Shown: positions 1-11,805 of the stretch, one piece after another
How the letters are laid out: each line of letters opens with the position of its first letter
How positions within the stretch are numbered: position 1 is the first letter of the stretch
Assembly (NCBI RefSeq): GCF_000003855.2
Contig: NW_003101673.1
Span: forward strand, 568,734 to 632,733
DNA from: Blastomyces gilchristii SLH14081
Lineage: Eukaryota > Ascomycota > Eurotiomycetes > Onygenales > Ajellomycetaceae
Length of the DNA: 64,000 nt
Direction of reading: 5' to 3'
Translations under genes and position numbers: made by a program
The notes under the pieces: generated by a model
What the model was told of the DNA's origin: nothing
Database searches by the model: none
What the model saw: only the letters and a program-made list of their open reading frames with translations

Positions 1-2691
1 CATGATAGTGAATATTCATTCTTAATTATAAGCTTATTGAGTGCTTAATAATCAATACACATTTATCACTTCTCATCTGTCTGTTTCATAAATAGAACTG
101 AAAAGTCTTATATACTTGATAAGAATTGTATAAGATCACATTCTAGAAGGTTCATAATCTGATACTTCTATTCTTTAAGATGCATTTGTGACAGAAGATA
201 CACATTCTGATTGACTGATTTCACATCTCTCATGTTAATCTTATGTACAAATTCTCATTTCAGTGATAATTCTGATGAAACATCTGTTCAGAAGATCATC
301 TCATGCTTCTTCAGAAGCTTCTTCATACACTTGTTCTTCTGCATATTCTTTATCTTGATTTTCTTCACTTCTGAGTTCTGTATGATGTACAGAATGCTTT
401 CAGATGAGATCTTGTAAATCATTCTCTTTACTTATTAATACATAAGCAGATTTAACTCTTCTATATCAGAGATGTGAAATGTTCTTCTTATATCAGTTAA
501 TAGAATCATATGAACTGTTTTCTTCTTATCAGTTAACTACATATAATATGTACATCATTGAATCTACAGATTGAACCTTTAAAATCAATTAAGTTTAAGA
601 ATAAGATTGTATTTCATGTTCTGCAGCTCTTATACTTAAATATAGCAAGATCATTCTCTGAAGTGTAAGAGAACTCTTACTCTTACAGATGATATTAAAT
701 ATTAATTATCAGATAATCTTATATATCAGAAATTCTTCACTCAGCAGATTTCTTTCAGTCTTCAGATTATATAATCACTAATATATTATATAGAAGCTTC
801 TATATTCACTAACACTTTTACAGTCATCTCTCAATTTCTACTCAAGTGCTTTTTATATATTAACATTTTAGATCTTAAGATATTGAGATAAGTATCTGCT
901 TTATCATTCTCATCTGTATCTCATTCAGAAGCCTGCTTTCTCTTGACATTCATAGAATTCAGAGAGTCATCTAACACAGACATCTCTTTCACTTTGAAAA
1001 CTTTTCATAGAATATCAGTGAGTGTCTCTGAGCTCACTGATTCTACTAGTTTTTTAACTCTCTTACTTCTCTTGACTGTGTATACTGTGTGCAATCTTTT
1101 ATATCATGATTTTAATATTCACAGTTGAAGCAAGCTCAATACTTATAATATCAAGATTTTCACTCAGTAAATTTCTTTTTCAGAAGATTCAGCACTTTAG
1201 CAATGATATTCAAATCTAGATTTATCATATTCAGGTGTGTGACTTGTGTTATTAAAGTCTGATGATCTAGTCTTCACTGAGATATACTCAATTGCAGTAT
1301 TGTCTATTACAATTGACTCACTTATTCTCATATAATGAGAATATTGTATACTTCTTTCACTATATCTGATTACAAGATTAAGCATTTTCATTTCACTCTT
1401 AACTCAGATGTAAGATCATGAATGAAGATCTGTAAACAGAAAGATATTGAAAGCTCTTTATTTAATGTGAGATAGTATAAACTGAAGTATATAAAGTATG
1501 ATATAAGATCACTTACTTATCTGCACTCAGTGAAGTATTTATAACACTTATCTTATATATTCACTTTCTCAAAGTTATGTAAGATTCATTTGAAAAACTC
1601 ATTTCATATTCATGAGAATGAATATCATTTCAAGTTTGTGACATTTATCTGTTCATCAGTTATTTATAATGACTTCACTTTTTCACATAGAAACACAGCA
1701 GATCTTAAGACTTGTTGAAATTTCATTGACTGTCTGTCTGTGAGTTCATATTCAATTCAATAATATAATTGCATCTGACTTAGTCAGCTGATTACAGCAT
1801 TATTTTTTCAGTTATCATTGAAGCTTAATGACTACAGCAGATCTTCTGACTTGATATATTTCATGTTCAGATTCTTATTCTACACAGTAGTCTCAGATAG
1901 TGTGTACACTTCTGAAGAGATCATGAATAATCATGATAAGATCTTCAGATTCAGTATAGTTATCTGTCTGTATAAACATTCAATTTCTCACTGCAGATCT
2001 AAGACCTGATTTTCTCTATTCTTATTAATAATAGTAATTGCATCAGTGAAGCTCTTCATAGTGAATGTTTAATTCACAGTAAATGTCAATTATTGTTTAA
2101 CTTCTGTCTTAGCCTGCCACTGCATACACAAGGCCTTGATTTTGTTTAGAATTCTCATACATGTACAGAGCTTCAATTTCAGTTCAGCAGTCTCAGTCAC
2201 TTTTCTTACTACTTTAAGTAAACTCTCTGAGAGGTTCTGCATATCTTTCAGTTCAGATAGCAGAGAAGAGTGTTCATATTGACTAGAGAAGATGTTCATT
2301 TCAGTGGTTTCTCATTGATTATACAATGTCTATCATTATATTGCTATATTATTATATGATTTCTATTATCATCATATAACTTCAGTGATGATTATCTCTC
2401 TTTTATTCTTCTGAGTAGAGAGCAGTCTTCTTTGAATCTGGTTCATCACTCTCATTCCTTTTCTCACATCTCATCTGTTTGCATACATGGCATTCATCTG
2501 AGTATGGAGTTTTTCTTCAACAAGCAGAGCAGTATCAATCAGATGCTCTTTTACTCATCACTTTTTATACACTATCTTTTGAGGCATTTTAGAACCACAC
2601 TGGCATTATAACTATAAATTACTTCATAGATGGAATTATCACACTCTGAAGAAGCCTGCACTTCTCACCAGTTTTTAGACATGCTATCAGA
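1..2691 (-). pseudogene. Decayed gag-pol of gypsy G3 (RT N-terminus recognisable)
   Basis: Read on the minus strand from about 410 down to 1, one frame gives the hallmark start of a Ty3/gypsy reverse transcriptase: an 'EFVHKINMRDVKSVNQ'-type linker, then 'YQIMNLLECDLIQ', 'DFSVLFMKQTDEK' and 'MCIDY-ALNKLIIKNEYSL'. This matches the family pattern of 'ALN' after 'CIDYR' before the first catalytic block; the catalytic YxDD box lies outside the window. In-frame stops are mostly TGA or TAA at sites where Trp, Gln or Arg is expected. The stretch 2090-2299 (69 codons, open) is Leu/Lys/Glu-rich and coiled-coil-like, as in a gag. Between 450 and 2690 I can only say that it is mutated coding-like sequence; gag and protease boundaries are not visible. 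Confidence 0.7.
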
Positions 2692-2859
2692 TGTGATTCA
2701 AAGGTTGCTTAAGCCAGTATACAATTACAGGCGTACGCCGGCTTCTTATATACATTATCTAAATTAATTAGTGGCCGCTAGGGCCCCCCTTTACATTCAT
2801 AAGCGTGTTCGGAAGCGGCCGCGTTATTATCCGGCGGTCGTACGTTCTTCCGAACCACA
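2692..2859 (-). repeat. 5' LTR of gypsy G3 (168 bp)
   Basis: On the minus strand it begins TGTGGTTCGG and ends GAATCACA, the TG...CA form of LTRs, with a TATA-like ATATAAGAAG. It matches 53776-53942 (167 bp) over its whole length; almost all differences are C/T or G/A. The outer half (2760-2859) is GC-rich and includes GCGGCCGC, while the inner half is AT-richer. Confidence 0.8.
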
Positions 2860-5800
2860 AAAGCTCTGTTTTACAGACTTTGAAAAAGTTCAGTGAAATT
2901 ATCTTGATTATTTCATCAACCTTGAACTTCATAATCAGCTACGGAGATAATACAGACTATGTATAACTGTCTCATAGTCTGAAAGAATAGACCTCTCTCA
3001 GTATTTAATAGTCTGATTACACTATTCAGTAGTCTCTCTGTCTTGATGATTCTTTGTTGAATATAATATTTAAAATTCAACTTGAAGTTTAACCATACTT
3101 CTAGTTATTTGACATTCAAACTGGGTTTAATCTCTTTATTCAAAGGAGTTAGACTTAGTTCTTTCTCATTGAATCTGGGAAAAAAGTGAATTAACTCAGT
3201 TGTCAACTGATCATGTGACTGTGTCTGAGATCAGAACCAGAATTTTTAATAGTCTTATTATCAATTTGACTGATCACATTACACAGTTTTAAGATTAGAT
3301 AGTAGTCTCATACTGTCTCAGTGAGACTTACTATCTACTCTTATTACATTTTTCAAATGAGATCATGATTTTCACTTCTCAATTTAAATTATTTTTATTG
3401 CTTTAAATGACTTTAAATCTCATTTAAGTGTTATCAAAAAGTGTTACTTTTTAGAAAATTAAAAAGAGTCTAAAAGAAACCTTAAAAGGTCTAAAAATAG
3501 TAACTTTATATCAAGAATAAAACTAGATGAAATCAAATGAGATCACTCTCACATTTTTTCCAAGTCATGGTTTCATTTTGAGATCTGATATATAGTCACT
3601 TTGCATGTTTTTTTAATGATTAGTCCCAGCGGGATTCATGTCAAAAAATGTATGAAATCAGATTAAATGAGATCAAATGTGAAATTCATGATTTCAGCGG
3701 CTAGTCTACTCAGTTTTATTCATATTAAATTGAATTAGATTGATATCTGCTCTAACAAAGATTTTCTTTGTTGCTTTTTCAATTACTTCTAAATTCTCTT
3801 TGATTGTCTTTGAACTGTAGAGTAGATTAATATTATCTACATAACTTGAAGATCTCACTATTTTCATCTCTCTATTCTTGAATAGATATGCAGTGTATAT
3901 TGCAAATAAAACAGATGAGATTGAACATTCTTACAATACTTCTATTTTTATCTCAGTCTTATCTTGTTTCATTTCATCAAAGAATAGTTGTATAATTCTT
4001 TTAGATATAAAACAGTTAACTCATTTTATTAGACAAAGTGTCAGTTTTAACATCTTCATAGTTTGCATCATCTTAGACTTTGAAACATGATTAAATGCAC
4101 CTTTTATATCAATAAAAACTGCAGTTGAGACCAGGTCTTCATGCTTTACTACTTGAATATTATAAACAACTGAAAGAACAGTGTTAATTGCAGAACATTG
4201 TTTTCTATCTCTCATTTATTTATTAAATAGAAGAGAATCACTAATAGAGCTTATAAAAGATAATCTAGTAGCTATTATCTTTTGTAGAATTCTTTTCAAA
4301 CAGTTCAACAGAGATATTACTATATATAACTTAGAAATTGAAGTTTTTCTATTAGGTTTTGCAAGGATTACTTCAGTAGCTTCTCTTCAGCATTCAGAAT
4401 GATAATCATTTTTTAAGAGATTGAAAAAGAGCTCAAAATATTCATTTTAAGTAGAAATATATGTTTTGAATAATTAAGTGATTGATTGAATCAGACCCTG
4501 TAGCAGTTTTAATTGAACTTGAGAATATAACTGACTCTAGTTTATCATGTGTAACCTCAGATCATTCTCAGTTATTTTCATCAATATATTTATTAAATGA
4601 CATATTCTTCTCTTCTTAATATGATGAGTTTGAAAGAGAATTCTTATAAAAGCTTGACACTTTTTCTCAAAAGAGTTTGCTGTATATGATTCATTCTGAA
4701 ATTCATATTCTAAGATTAAAAGCTTTGCTACACTTCTTGTTTTAGTATAGTTGAAGGCTTTAAAAACTTCTTTTTCTTATACTTCTTTAAGAAATTTGTT
4801 TCAGTAGTCTGTTTTGACTCTTTTAATATCTGAAAAATACTCATTTTGAATAGCTTTGAACTCTTCATCAGGTATTAAGTTATTCTTTCAATCTCTCTTA
4901 GCAGTAACTAATTATTTTCTTTTAGAAGTGATATTCTCATTTCATCAAGATTTAAAATACTTAGAAGACTTTTTCTTTGAAATATTTTCTTTAATACTTG
5001 TTAGAAGAATAGATGTAATCAGCTTTACTCTATTCTTAAGCATTTTATTTGAGATATCTTGACTCTGATTTCAATAGAGCTCACTCTGCTTTTTAGATTT
5101 CAGCTGTTTTACACTTTCTTTAACTGCTTTTCAATCTGCTTTTTCAAAGTTATACTGATTAGAGAGAAGAGGATTTTCACTTCTTTATTTTTCACTCAGT
5201 TTAATATTAAATTGAATGATCTCATAATCTGATTCTGAGGTCTCATTTGAATTAATAAACCAGTTTATAAGTCTTTTTTTAATTAGATTTTGTAATATGA
5301 AAGTTTGATCTATAATAGATTTCTGTTTCATATCTTTTCTAAAGAATGTTTGTTGATCAGATTTGTTAACTAAATCTATTGAATATTTAAAAGTGTATTT
5401 AATCAGTTTATCTGCTCTTACTGCTCTTCTGCATTCTGAGTTTTATCAGAAATGATGTGTATTGAAGTCTTCTATAATTATAGAGTTTTTTAAGAGAGTT
5501 ATATTTAAAAATTCTCTGTCAATTGTTCAGATATTGTTGTTTTCTTTCAATGACTTTTCATTATAGATATTTATGAGTTGAATAGTATCAAACTTATTCT
5601 CTTTATCTATAATATTACTCACTAGAATATTAAAGTCAGATATAATATCAAATCTCAGATTAAATTGATATCTTAATCTTTTTCTCTTATAAATCACTAC
5701 TCTTGATTTTATCTCAGATTTTTCAGGTAGAAAGTAGTAATAGCTTGAATGAGAAATAATGTACTTTTACTCAGCATCAAAGTTTGATTCTTGCAAAGTT

Positions 5801-6019
5801 AACTTTTTATTCAAATACAATCTGAAGATAAGACTAAATGCAATTTGAGTTTCTATTCACATTGTTTTGAATAAATGTGATTTTTGAAGAGTATTTAAAC
5901 TTTTTTTATTGTTTTTATTGTATATTCATACTAAAAGAGAGTGAAGATAGAGTAGAATCTAATCACTAGCATCAGATAGTAAATTATAACTATTATGAAA
6001 AGCAGAAATCTCAACTACT
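2860..6019 (-). pseudogene. LINE-C ORF2 fragment: endonuclease and reverse transcriptase
   Basis: Collinear with LINE-B ORF2 (about 13,195-15,840), interrupted by MITE-1 (3203-3708). Translation on the minus strand gives broken blocks of an apurinic-type endonuclease (around 5,900-5,150) and then RT (4,400-2,900), for example 'VSTAVFIDIKGAFNHVSKSKM', where the conserved Asp of RT block A sits in 'FIDIKGAF'. Stops are mostly TGA replacing Trp codons, plus small indels. Not functional. Confidence 0.75.
3203..3708 (+). mobile_element. MITE-1 (hAT-type, 506 bp)
   Basis: Non-autonomous DNA element. Ends are degraded forms of the family terminus TAGACTGACCG...CGGTCAGTCTA (here TCAACTGATCA... and ...GGCTAGTCTA). 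Flanked by an 8-bp TSD, CTCAGTTG (3195-3202) and CTCAGTTT (3709-3716), with one mismatch. It interrupts the RT region of LINE-C. Length is exactly that of MITE-3 and of MITE-4 without its SINE. Confidence 0.85.
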
Positions 6020-6524
6020 TAGACTGACTGCTGAGATCATGAATTTCATGTTTAGTCTCATTTAATTTGATTTCATACATTTCTTGACATGAATCCCGCT
6101 GGGACTAATCATTAAAAAAACATGCAAAGTGACTATATATCAGATCTCAAAATGAAATCATAACTTAGAAAAATTAAGAAAGTGATCTTATTTGATTTCA
6201 TTTAGTATCATTCTTGGCATAAAGTGACTATTTTTAGACATTTTAAGGTTTTTTTAGACTATTTTTAATTTTTAAAAAAGTAACACTTTTTGATAACACT
6301 CAAATGAGATTTAAAGTCATTTAAAGCCATAAAAATACTTTAAATTGAGAAGTGAAAATCATGATCTTATTTGAAAAATGTGATAAGAGTAGACAGTAAG
6401 TCTCACTGAGACAGTATAAGACTACTATCTAATGTTAAAACCAGGTAATGAGATTAGTTGAATTGATAATGAGATCATCAAATATTCTAGTTCTGATCTC
6501 AGACACGGTCACACGGTCAGTCTA
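6020..6524 (-). mobile_element. MITE-2 (hAT-type, 505 bp)
   Basis: Same family as MITE-1, in the opposite orientation. It starts TAGACTGACTG and ends CGGTCAGTCTA and is flanked by a perfect 8-bp TSD, CAACTACT (6012-6019 and 6525-6532). It sits in LINE-C near the ORF1/ORF2 boundary. No coding capacity. Confidence 0.9.
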
Positions 6525-6979
6525 CAACTACTTACATTCTATCTAGTTTATCATCAGAGTCATTTCTCAATTCTCTAATCTTAACAGATGTTTAAGAATT
6601 CAAATTCTGTTTATATTTAACTGAAGAATTGAAGTTTGAAGATTTAGATAGTTAAGAGTTTCTTCTTTTTAAGCTTGCAGTTGTAGATTTACTGGCTTAA
6701 CTTTTCTCTTCAGTTTTAGATTTACTTTAAGCTTTATCTTTTCTTCAGTTCTTCTGAGTTCTTGAAGTAAATATATATTCTTTTGAGCTAGATGCATATT
6801 TTTCTTTGCAATTGAAGTATTTAAGCAGAATATATTAACATATTTCATCTCTTTTTAAGTATGTTTCACATTTATACTCACTAGTTTTATGATCTCTAGC
6901 ACAGAATGCGCATTTTGAGTATCTGAAATAAGAGATTACAAAGTGTTCATATCTCTAACAGTTTGAACACTGTGTTTGA

Positions 6980-9697
6980 TAATAGAAATGCTTTAATTTC
7001 TAAGTCATATAGAGTAATATCTCTGTTGAACTGTTTGGGAAAAATTCTAGAAAAGATAATAGCTACTAGATTATCTTTTATAAGCTTTATTAGTGATTCT
7101 CTTCTATTTAATGAACAAATGAGAGGTAGAAAACAATGTTCTGCAATTGACACTGTTCTCTCAGTTATTCATGATGTTCAAGTAGCAAAGCATGAAGGCC
7201 TGGTCTCAACTGCAGTTTTTATTGATATAAAAGGTGCATTTGATCATGTTTCAAAGTCTAAGATGATTCAAACTTTGAAGATGTTAAAACTGTCACTTTC
7301 TCTAATAAAATGAGTTAATTATTTTATGTTTAACAGAATTATACAACTATTCTTTGATGGAAGAAAACAAGATAAAACTGAGATAAAAATAGAAGTATCA
7401 CAAGAATCTTCAATCTCATCTGTTTTATTTACAATATATACTGCATATCTATTCAAGAATAGAGAGATGAAAATAGTGAAATCTTCAAGTTATGTAGATA
7501 ATATTGATCTACTCTACAGTTCAAAGACAATCAAAGAGAATTTAGAAGTGATTGAGAAAGCACTCAAGAAAATCTTTGTTAAAGCAGATATCAATCTAAT
7601 TCAATTTAATATGAATAAAACTGAGTTAATTCACTTTTTTCTCAGATTTAATGAGAAAGAACTAAGTCTAACTCTTTTAAATAAAGAGATTAAACTCAGT
7701 TTGAATGTCAAATGACTAGAAGTATGGTTAAACTCTAAGTTGAATTTTAAATATCATATTCAATAAAGAATTATCAAGACAGAGAGACTACTGAATAGTA
7801 TAATCAGACTATTAAATACTGAGAGAGATCTATTCTTTCAGACTATGAGATAGTTATACATAGCCTGTATTATCTCAGTAGCTGATTATAGAGTTCAAGT
7901 TTGATGAAACAATCAAGATAATTTCACTGAACTCTTTCAAAGTCTATAAAACAGAGCTTTGAGAAGAATTCTGAAAGCATTCAAATCATCTTCTATTAAA
8001 ATGATGAAAATTGAAGCTTCAATTCCACCTTCTGCTATTCAATTTGAAAAGGCCTGTATGAACTATGCTCTGAGAGTCATGAAGATAAGCTCAAATCATA
8101 TAATCAGAGAAAGAGTCTCTTCTTCATTTTCATCAGTTAACTCAGGAAATGAACTGAATTGAAATAGATTTCTTGATTGAAATGAGAATAATGCTTTAAA
8201 GAAATGCTCTCTCAACTGTATAGATTATATTCACTGATTAAAAATCAATTTTCTTTATTAAATGTTGAGAAAATTGATCATGAGAAGATATCTCTCTGAA
8301 GAAAAAAGCTGAAATCTCTTATAGACTTATAAATAAGTGAACTATCTAAAGAGAGAGAATATGAACAGTATTTGAAGAAGATCTCTACAATCAATATAAA
8401 AGACTCTATTCTGATTTATTCAGATGACTCAAAAAATGAGAATTTAAATAGATTAGATGCAGACATTGCTTATACTGAAGATAATATCAATTTTATCTCA
8501 GATTTCTGGAATTTAGACTGTGAATCTGAAGTCTTTGATGCTGAACTATTTACAATAGTGAAAGCTTTCAAACTCATTGAAATAAAATCTCATAAAAGAG
8601 GAAATAGTTTGAAAGAGACATGAATATTCTCTGATAGTCAAGCTGCTTTAAAAAGACTTAGAAAAAGTCAGATTCATAATGATCAAATGAATCTTAAACT
8701 GATTTTAAACTCTGTTTTGAAAATTCAAAAGAAAAGAATATTAAAACTGATAATTCATCTACATTGAGTTTCTGCTTATATGAATATTCATGACAATGAA
8801 TTGACTGATTCAGCTGTAAAAAAGAGTTCAGAATTAAGCAGATCTATTTAAAAAACAGTGTTCTGATTCTTCATAAAGAGAAAGATAAAAGAATCTTGTT
8901 TAAACAAGTGAAATGAAAGCTGGCAGAAACAAAAGAAGAGCATACATTATTCAAGATTTGAGACAAAATCAAAGTGAAAATCTTGTTCAATTAAATGTAA
9001 AAAGAAAATATTCTCATCTATAATTCAGCTGAAACTAGAACATGATTATTTCAAATCCTATATACAAAGATTTAATGATAGATTTGATTCAACAGAGTGC
9101 TCATTCTGCAATGCAAATGAAAATCCTGAGTATATTGTAATGCATTGTGCATTATACAATAGTCTCAGAGTCAGATTAAAGAAGATGTATGATTTAAATC
9201 AATTAAATATATGATTCTTATTCTCAACTGAGACAGGAATTAAATACTTAATAGACTTTCTATCAGAAACTCAAGCAGCAATAAGAAAATGACTGAATTC
9301 AGAAGTATCTGAATATGAAGAGACAGAAATTGATTAGATATAGTCTGTTAAAACAGCTATACACTATCTTTTAATAATTTTATTTTCTTATAGTCTCTCT
9401 TTACTGTACTTATTTCTTTCTGTTCTTTTCTATCTATCTATTTAATATGTCTATCTTTAAGACTATGTTCTCTTTTCCTTTGTCATGATATTTTCAAATG
9501 GTTTCAAAGTATCAGAAGTTGTTGAAATACTGCAATTTATAAACAGTTTGTGTATTCTGAGCTGGAATTTTCTGATTTTACATATCTGAAATTGATAAAT
9601 GTATAATAGTTGACTCTATAGATATAGGAAAAACCCTGAGAACTAAAGGTTCTCAGGTAGATGTCATAGTCTCTAACTGCATACATCTATAATTGAA

Positions 9698-9734
<37 letters not shown>
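6980..9734 (+). mobile_element. LINE-A: 5'-truncated Tad1-like LINE with (AAT)n tail
   Basis: Plus-strand copy of the same LINE, truncated inside the RT domain, as is usual for target-primed reverse transcription. It is flanked by a perfect 14-bp TSD, AACACTGTGTTTGA (6966-6979 and 9735-9748). It ends in about 13 AAT units (from about 9,700). It has inserted in the ORF1 zinc-knuckle region of LINE-C in the opposite orientation. Confidence 0.92.
6981..9340 (+). pseudogene. LINE-A ORF2 remnant: RT, RNase H and C-terminal Cys/His motif
   Basis: The RT part (6,981-7,715, one frame) shows 'YRVISLLNCLGKILEKII', 'VFIDIKGAFDHVSKSKM' and 'SSVLFTIYTAYLF', with the catalytic box as 'YVDNIDLLY' instead of Y-x-D-D, so its second Asp is changed to Asn. 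A TGA at 7,713 stands for the Trp expected in 'KWLEVWL'. The RNase H domain (about 8,395-8,850) has 'IYSDDSK', 'DAELFTIVKAF', 'IFSDSQAALKRL' and 'NELTDSAVKKS', the D-E-D-D pattern of the retroelement RNase H. A one-base loss near 8,200, relative to LINE-B, shifts frame between RT and RNase H. The C-terminal motif 'CSFCNANENPEYIVMHC' lies near 9,100. Inactive. Confidence 0.85.
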
Positions 9735-9740
<6 letters not shown>

Positions 9741-9748
9741 GTGTTTGA

Positions 9749-10955
9749 GCTTTGAGATTCATTTTTGAGTCTTTGTATTCATGAACTCTCATTTTCAAAT
9801 CTGTTACTCTTACTTCAGAGATTCTTGATTGTTCAAGTATTTTTATATATACTAGAACAGAGACATTTCTTCTGCTTTATCTGAACTTAATTGAATTTAG
9901 TCATACAGGCTCTTTTCTCAGTTGAATAGAATTGTATTCTTCTAATATATTTTTGAGAAGTAGTATTTCTTTCTCACAGTCAAAAATTTCAACTGAAATA
10001 TCATGAAGAATGAATTTATCTCACTTTTTATCTCTCTTAGATAGAATTGTTGTATTTAACAGAGATTCTATTACTAATTTTCAGAGATTCTTATTCTGAA
10101 TGAGGAATTCTACACTAAATTCAGACATTGTAGTCAGAATAATGAAATTTTCAAAGAAAGATAACTCAATTGAAGCTATAACTGATTTTTGAACTTTAAT
10201 ATCAGTTATTAACTGAGAAAAGAACTGCTGATTAATTTCATTTCTAATTCTGAAAATGAGATTTGAGTTTAGCTTGTTTCTTTGTAAGATCTTCTAATTT
10301 GAGACTTTGAGAATAAGTCTTCTATTTCTGAAGATTTGAATATTTTTCTCTTTTTACATTTTTTTCTCTTCTTTTCTATGAACAGAGATCTGAGTAATAT
10401 TCTTCTCAGTTTTCTCAGAATTTTGAGCAGATTTTACAATAGCAGGTTTAGAGACAGCAGATTCTGCTGCTTAAGTGTATATTTTCTTCTAATTTAAAGA
10501 AGAAGAAGAAGAAGTAGAAGATAAAGAAAACTCAGTGCTTATATTAGAAGTTTTCAATGTTTTTTAAACTGTGTTTGAAATTCCAAGTTTGAACTTGATC
10601 ATCTCTTATAGTTGTCTAGTCTGAGTATGAAGAATTAACAGAACTTCTTCATTCTTCTCACTCAGACACTGTTTTTCAAAAATCTTACTTACTTTTTTAA
10701 GTTTCTGTATTTCAAGAACTTATTATTTCTCTATTTCTTTCTTCTTTCTTCTCTTCAGAATTTCAATCTCAGAAATAGCATCTGAGAAAACATCTTTTTT
10801 CACATTAACTAAGTATAATTTTGAACTCATTTTACTCACTGAATGAAAAGTTGATCAGACTGTTTCAATTGAGAGATTTATCAGTCTATTTTCAAATGAA
10901 AAGTTGATCAGACTGTTTCAATTGAGAGGTTTATTAATCTATTTTCAAATGAAAA
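9749..10955 (-). pseudogene. LINE-C ORF1 5' half and adjoining 5' UTR repeats
   Basis: Collinear with 16,284-17,520 of LINE-B. It holds the coiled-coil and Ser-rich linker (GAAGAAGAAG run near 10,500) and the presumed ATG at 10,830. Just upstream (10,848-10,955) are two tandem copies of a roughly 50-bp unit starting AAAAGTTGATCAGACTG; these continue at 31,596 on the other side of gypsy G1-I. Confidence 0.7.
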
Positions 10956-11275
10956 TGTGGCGGGCTGCGCCCGATCAATCATATAGACCATTCCGTTACA
11001 CTCCACAGATTCCTACCGCTCCGATTCTCGGTCGCCGATCCTCGGCTGAAAACCTACGGAATTTCTATTCTTCCGCCCCGAAGCTTCACTGTGTACAAAA
11101 ACCCCTATTCTTCCGCTCTGAAGTTTCACTGTGTACACCACCACATACATGTATAAATATTCACTTCAATCACTGATTTCCATACTTTCTCTTTCTTTCC
11201 TTCTCTAATGTTTTTCTCTTTATTATATAAGATCTATCAATATCATATCAATCTATTTGATGTAAGTCTCTTATA
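10956..11275 (+). repeat. 5' LTR of G1-I (320 bp)
   Basis: Begins TGTGGCGGGC and ends TCTTATA (mutated TTACA). Longer than the 3' LTR (281 bp) because of a roughly 39-bp internal duplication around TATTCTTCCGC...CACTGTGTACA (about 11,066-11,140). The outer, left part keeps many CpG and CC pairs; the inner, right part is AT-rich. A TATA-like TATAAATATTC follows at about 11,152. Confidence 0.9.
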
Positions 11276-11430
11276 CTAGAAAAACATTCATCATCTTCTT
11301 ATTAGAAATGATTATTCATTGAGAAGATATCTGAACATGTAACATGTGTAAGAAATAGAGAAACAGTTATTCAGTTAAGTAGATATTAAGTTCTCAGATA
11401 GAAGCTTACTTATCAGTCACTCTAACTCTG

Positions 11431-11466
11431 TTATTATTATTATTATTATTCTTCAATTATAGATGT
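11431..11466 (-). repeat. (AAT)n tail and conserved 3' end of LINE-B
   Basis: Plus strand shows TTATTATT...CTTCAATTATAGATG; on the minus strand the LINE ends ...ATAATTGAAG(AAT)n. The same end is in LINE-A (about 9,690-9,734), and a related one is in the SINE at 38747. Confidence 0.85.
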
Positions 11467-11805
11467 ATGCAGTCAGAGACTATGATATCTACCTGAGAAC
11501 CTTTAGTTCTCAGGGTTTTTCCTATATCTATAGAGTCAACTATTATACACTTATCAATTTCAGATATGCAAAATCAGAAAATTCCAGCTCAGAATACAAA
11601 AACTGTTTATAAATTGCAGTATTTTAACACCTATTAATACTTTGAAATCATTTGAAAATATCATGACAAAGGAAAAGAGAACATAGTCTTAAAGATAGAC
11701 ATATTAAATAGATAGATAGAAAAGAACAGAAAGAAACAAGTACAGTAAAGAGAGACTATGACAAAATAAAATTATTAAAAGATAGTGTATAGCTGTTTTA
11801 ACAGA

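Larger units (their letters stand above)
1..2859 (-). mobile_element. Ty3/gypsy element family G3, 5' part (window edge)
   Basis: LTR retrotransposon on the minus strand, cut by the left edge of the window. Its 5' LTR is 2692-2859, followed on the minus strand by a decayed gag-protease stretch and the beginning of reverse transcriptase. It abuts LINE-C at 2859/2860, so it was inserted into that LINE; its other end lies outside the window and the TSD cannot be checked (candidate right-hand copy AAAAG at 2860-2864). The body is strongly mutated, while the outer part of the LTR is not. A second, 3'-end fragment of the same family is at 53652-53942. Confidence 0.75.
6525..10830 (-). pseudogene. 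LINE-C ORF1 (gag-like, CCHC knuckles), split by LINE-A
   Basis: Minus strand, from a start at about 10,830 down to about 6,540, with LINE-A (6980-9734) inserted inside the zinc-knuckle region. Aligns with LINE-B ORF1: N-terminal Lys/Glu-rich coiled coil, Ser-rich linker (about 10,500), a central RRM-like or unclassified part, and Cys/His knuckles (about 6,980-6,770). ORF1 of this LINE clade binds RNA and forms the ribonucleoprotein with ORF2. Many in-frame stops; dead. Confidence 0.7.
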
